From an uncultured Bacteroidota bacterium (GTDB taxonomy: Bacteria > Bacteroidota > Bacteroidia > Chitinophagales > Chitinophagaceae), in the NCBI GenBank assembly GCA_903913355.1, contig CAIWKU010000555.1, positions 1-7,572 on the forward strand: a stretch of DNA of 7,572 bases. The letters run 5' to 3'. Under the pieces are notes generated by a model. The model was not told the DNA's origin. It saw only the letters and a program-made list of their open reading frames with translations, and did no database searches. Below are positions 5,659-7,572 of this stretch, one piece after another (positions within the stretch are counted from its first letter, which is position 1; each line of letters opens with the position of its first letter). The position numbers and the translations under genes were made by a program.

Positions 5659-6738
5659 ATGTCACAATTTGCCATTCCTAAATTTCCGGCAGTTACCCAT
5701 TCCCTTCACTCAGAATTGAAAAAAAGAGTGCAGGAGTACTTTGAGCAAAGAGGTATTGATTCAACAGGAAACCCGAATTTGTTTAGCAAAGCCATCATCC
5801 TGGTGGTTGCTTTTATAGCTGTATATATTCATTTATTGTTCTGGACACCTGTTTGGTACCTGGCACTGGGTGAATGTGTGATCATGGGCGGTATCGTGGC
5901 CGCTATTGGGTTTAATGTAATGCATGATGGTAGTCACGGTAGTTTTAGTAAAAACAAAGTGATGAACCGGGTGGCGGCTTCCTCCATCAGTTTATTAGGC
6001 GCCAATCATTTTATGTGGAATATGAAGCATAATATGATCCACCATAGTTTTACCAATATTGACGGGGTAGATGATGATATTGAAATCGGATTCCTGATGC
6101 GTATGGCACCTACCCAGAAAAGATATATGATGCATCGTTTCCAGCATTTGTATTTCTGGTTCCTCTATATGATGCTCTATGTTTTCTGGTTATTCTTTAC
6201 CGATTATAAAAAATACTTTTCACGCAAAATCGGAATTGTTCCATTAAAGAAAATGAGTTTTATGGATCATTTCGAGTTCTGGGCAGTAAAAGTGTACCAT
6301 GCGGCTGCGTTTATTGTGATCCCGATCATTTGTCTGGGTTGGGTAAAATGGCTGGTGGGTTTTATGGTCATGAGTATGGTAGCTGGTTTTGTACTAAGCA
6401 TCGTATTTCAATTGGCACATACGGTTGAGCAAACAGAGTTTCCGATAGCCGATGTGGTTACCCATAAACTGGCCGATGAGTTTGCTACACACCAGATAAA
6501 AACCACTGCCAATTTCGCTACCCGTAATAAACTGGTTAGCTGGTTAGTGGGTGGATTGAATTTCCAGATCGAGCACCATCTGTTCCCAAAAATTTCTCAT
6601 GTGCATTATCCTGCCATCAGCGAGATCGTAAGATCGGTTTGCAGGGAATACCAATTGCAGTATATCGAATACCCTACTATGCGTAAAGCAGTTTGGGCAC
6701 ATGTACGGTTTCTGAGGCAGTTGGGGAAATATGATTAA
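5659..6738 (+). CDS. Membrane fatty acid desaturase (acyl-CoA/acyl-lipid type)
   Basis: An integral membrane di-iron desaturase that introduces a cis double bond into fatty acyl chains. All three histidine boxes are present: HDGSH (89-93), HNMIHH (124-129) and QIEHH (303-307). The Gln in the third box is the variant typical of front-end (delta-5/delta-6-like) and DesA3/linoleoyl-CoA-desaturase-like enzymes. An extra conserved His254 lies in FQLAHTVEQ. Hydrophobic segments are at about 43-62, 66-88, 163-181, 212-228 and 230-251. There is no cytochrome b5 domain, so electrons must come from a separate ferredoxin or cytochrome partner, not seen here. At 359 aa the length is normal for the family. 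The ATG at 5659 follows a TACTTTTG box; no Shine-Dalgarno is seen. It stands alone, divergent from the SirB1-like gene, with a strong terminator. Regiospecificity cannot be read from the sequence. Confidence 0.95.
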   Translation: MSQFAIPKFPAVTHSLHSELKKRVQEYFEQRGIDSTGNPNLFSKAIILVVAFIAVYIHLLFWTPVWYLALGECVIMGGIVAAIGFNVMHDGSHGSFSKNKVMNRVAASSISLLGANHFMWNMKHNMIHHSFTNIDGVDDDIEIGFLMRMAPTQKRYMMHRFQHLYFWFLYMMLYVFWLFFTDYKKYFSRKIGIVPLKKMSFMDHFEFWAVKVYHAAAFIVIPIICLGWVKWLVGFMVMSMVAGFVLSIVFQLAHTVEQTEFPIADVVTHKLADEFATHQIKTTANFATRNKLVSWLVGGLNFQIEHHLFPKISHVHYPAISEIVRSVCREYQLQYIEYPTMRKAVWAHVRFLRQLGKYD

Positions 6739-6762
6739 TGAGATTACTACTGAATAATCTAT

Positions 6763-6801
6763 AAAGAAAAGCCCGGAAATATTTCCGGGCTTTTCTTTTT
6801 T
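6763..6801 (+). terminator. Strong, probably bidirectional terminator after the desaturase gene
   Basis: A 17-bp perfect stem, AAAGAAAAGCCCGGAAA (6763-6779) with TTTCCGGGCTTTTCTTT (6782-6798), with only TA between the arms and more T to 6801. The A-rich left arm would give a U-rich tail on the other strand, so it may also stop transcription entering from the repeat array. Confidence 0.93.
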
Positions 6802-6886
6802 AGAGGTGGTCCTATACTAGTAGGATTTAGGCAAACCATAAATTGATAACCAAGTTTTCTCTTTCTGAAACTTGCCAATAAAAATG
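6802..6886. other. Spacer between desaturase terminator and 327-bp array
   Basis: No gene and no promoter I can support. There is a weak hairpin CAAGTTT/AAACTTG (6851-6857 with 6868-6874, 10-nt loop) and a short TCCTA/TAGGA inverted repeat around 6810-6825. No transposase end or target-site duplication is recognised. Confidence 0.5.
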
Positions 6887-7213
6887 TAGAATTTAACATA
6901 AAAGGCCTACCTCCTCAGATGAAAGACATTTGCGTAATTTTCAATAGACAGTTTTCGCTAATCAAGATAACTTATCATACCCTGCCCCATCGGGGCTACC
7001 GCCCTGTAGCCCATCATAATTTTTGATATTCCAATGCCCCATAGGGGCTAACCTAATAGTTAGCACTGAGCGAAAGATCGATTATTCTCAGGGTAGCCCC
7101 TACGGGGCATTATAGATAGTTGGGTGTGGGAGGGCGGTTATAGGGCTTTAGCCCCTATGGGGCATTAGGAATTAATGGGTTATCCTATTAAATTGCTTAC
7201 TCTATGACAAATT
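6887..7213. repeat. 327-bp tandem repeat, unit 1
   Basis: Begins at TAGAATTTAACATAAAA. It contains four 15-nt palindrome motifs: TGCCCCATCGGGGCT (6983-6997), TGCCCCATAGGGGCT (7035-7049), AGCCCCTACGGGGCA (7095-7109) and AGCCCCTATGGGGCA (7150-7164). By their flanking bases the first two face right and the last two face left. A further stem GGGCTAC/GTAGCCC lies at 6993-6999 with 7006-7012. No open reading frame of note is present. The stretch 7119-7192 is identical to 7446-7519 in unit 2, while the first 95 bases are much more diverged. Confidence 0.92.
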
Positions 7214-7540
7214 TAGAATTCAATATAAAAAAGCTTCCAGCTCAGCGGAAAGATATTTGTGCCGAAATTCTCAAAAGCGGCTTTTCATAAAATGAAGATA
7301 ACTTTCCATATCCTGCCCCGTAGGGGCTGCAGCCTTGTAGCCCATCGTGTTTTTTTGTATTCCAATGCCCCATAGGGGCTAACCTTATGGCTGGCACTAA
7401 GCGATAGATTGATTACCCTCAGGGTAGCCCCTAAGGGGCATTATGGTTGGGTGTGGGAGGGCGGTTATAGGGCTTTAGCCCCTATGGGGCATTAGGAATT
7501 AATGGGTTATCCTATTAAAATACTTAGGCTATTACAAATT
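7214..7540. repeat. 327-bp tandem repeat, unit 2
   Basis: Begins at TAGAATTCAATATAAAA, exactly 327 bases after unit 1. It holds the same four motifs in the same order and orientation: 7314-7328, 7366-7380, 7426-7440 and 7477-7491. Internal spacing differs from unit 1 by a 4-bp gain on the left and a 4-bp loss before 7447, which cancel to restore the period. The stem after motif 1 is kept as GGGCTGC/GTAGCCC (7324-7330 with 7337-7343), with G-U replacing A-U. No coding sequence is visible. Confidence 0.92.
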
Positions 7541-7572
7541 TAGAATTCAAAATAAAAAGATTCCAACTCAGC
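7541..7572. repeat. 327-bp tandem repeat, unit 3, cut by window end
   Basis: Begins at TAGAATTCAAAATAAAA, again exactly 327 bases after unit 2, and continues with a CCAACTCAGC matching CCAGCTCAGC of unit 2. Only 32 bases are inside the window, so the array continues for an unknown length. Confidence 0.85.

Noticed and set aside
6983..7164. Series of rho-independent terminators
   Set aside because: The GCCCC-N3-GGGGC motifs have only five-pair stems with three-base loops and are not followed by T runs; the real terminator is at 6763-6801.
6887..7540. Repeat-encoded protein (327 is divisible by 3)
   Set aside because: No open frame spans a unit, and the compensating 4-bp indels between units would break any shared frame.
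6887..7572. CRISPR array
   Set aside because: The period is 327 bp with sequence similarity through the whole unit; there are no short identical repeats separated by unique spacers.

Overview
The window looks like chromosomal DNA of a Bacteroidota bacterium, probably of the Chitinophagaceae type. The reasons are the protein families (a large signal peptidase I with an extra N-terminal membrane domain, and a response-regulator-type sigma-54 activator with no HTH), the moderately AT-rich composition, the absence of Shine-Dalgarno sequences before the seven visible start codons, and several matches to the Bacteroidota -7 promoter element TAnnTTTG. The genus call is inference.

Layout from left to right: the 3' part of a sigma-54 activator gene (+, cut by the window edge); a signal peptidase I gene, lepB (+), preceded by a 12-bp hairpin and a TAnnTTTG box and followed by a clear terminator; cytidine deaminase cdd (+); then, convergent with it, ogt (O6-alkylguanine-DNA alkyltransferase) and csaA (tRNA-binding-domain chaperone-like protein), both on the minus strand. 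csaA is divergent from an OsmC-family peroxide-reductase gene (+). That divergent region carries two oppositely oriented arrays of an 8-bp repeat, each running almost up to a start codon. A terminator separates the OsmC gene from a convergent SirB1/transglutaminase-like gene (-). After a 257-bp divergent intergenic region comes a membrane fatty acid desaturase gene (+) with a very strong terminator.

From about 6802 to the end (771 bp) no gene is visible. Most of it is a tandem array with an exact 327-bp period: two full units and the start of a third, running off the window. Each unit holds four short GCCCC-N3-GGGGC palindromes, two in one orientation and then two in the other, which gives a REPIN-like or structured-RNA-like architecture.

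The genes are mostly single-gene units with housekeeping roles: protein export, pyrimidine salvage, DNA alkylation repair, peroxide detoxification and membrane lipid unsaturation. No defence system, CRISPR array, transposase or prophage is visible. The parts that invite a second look are the 327-bp array and the paired octamer arrays between csaA and the OsmC gene.
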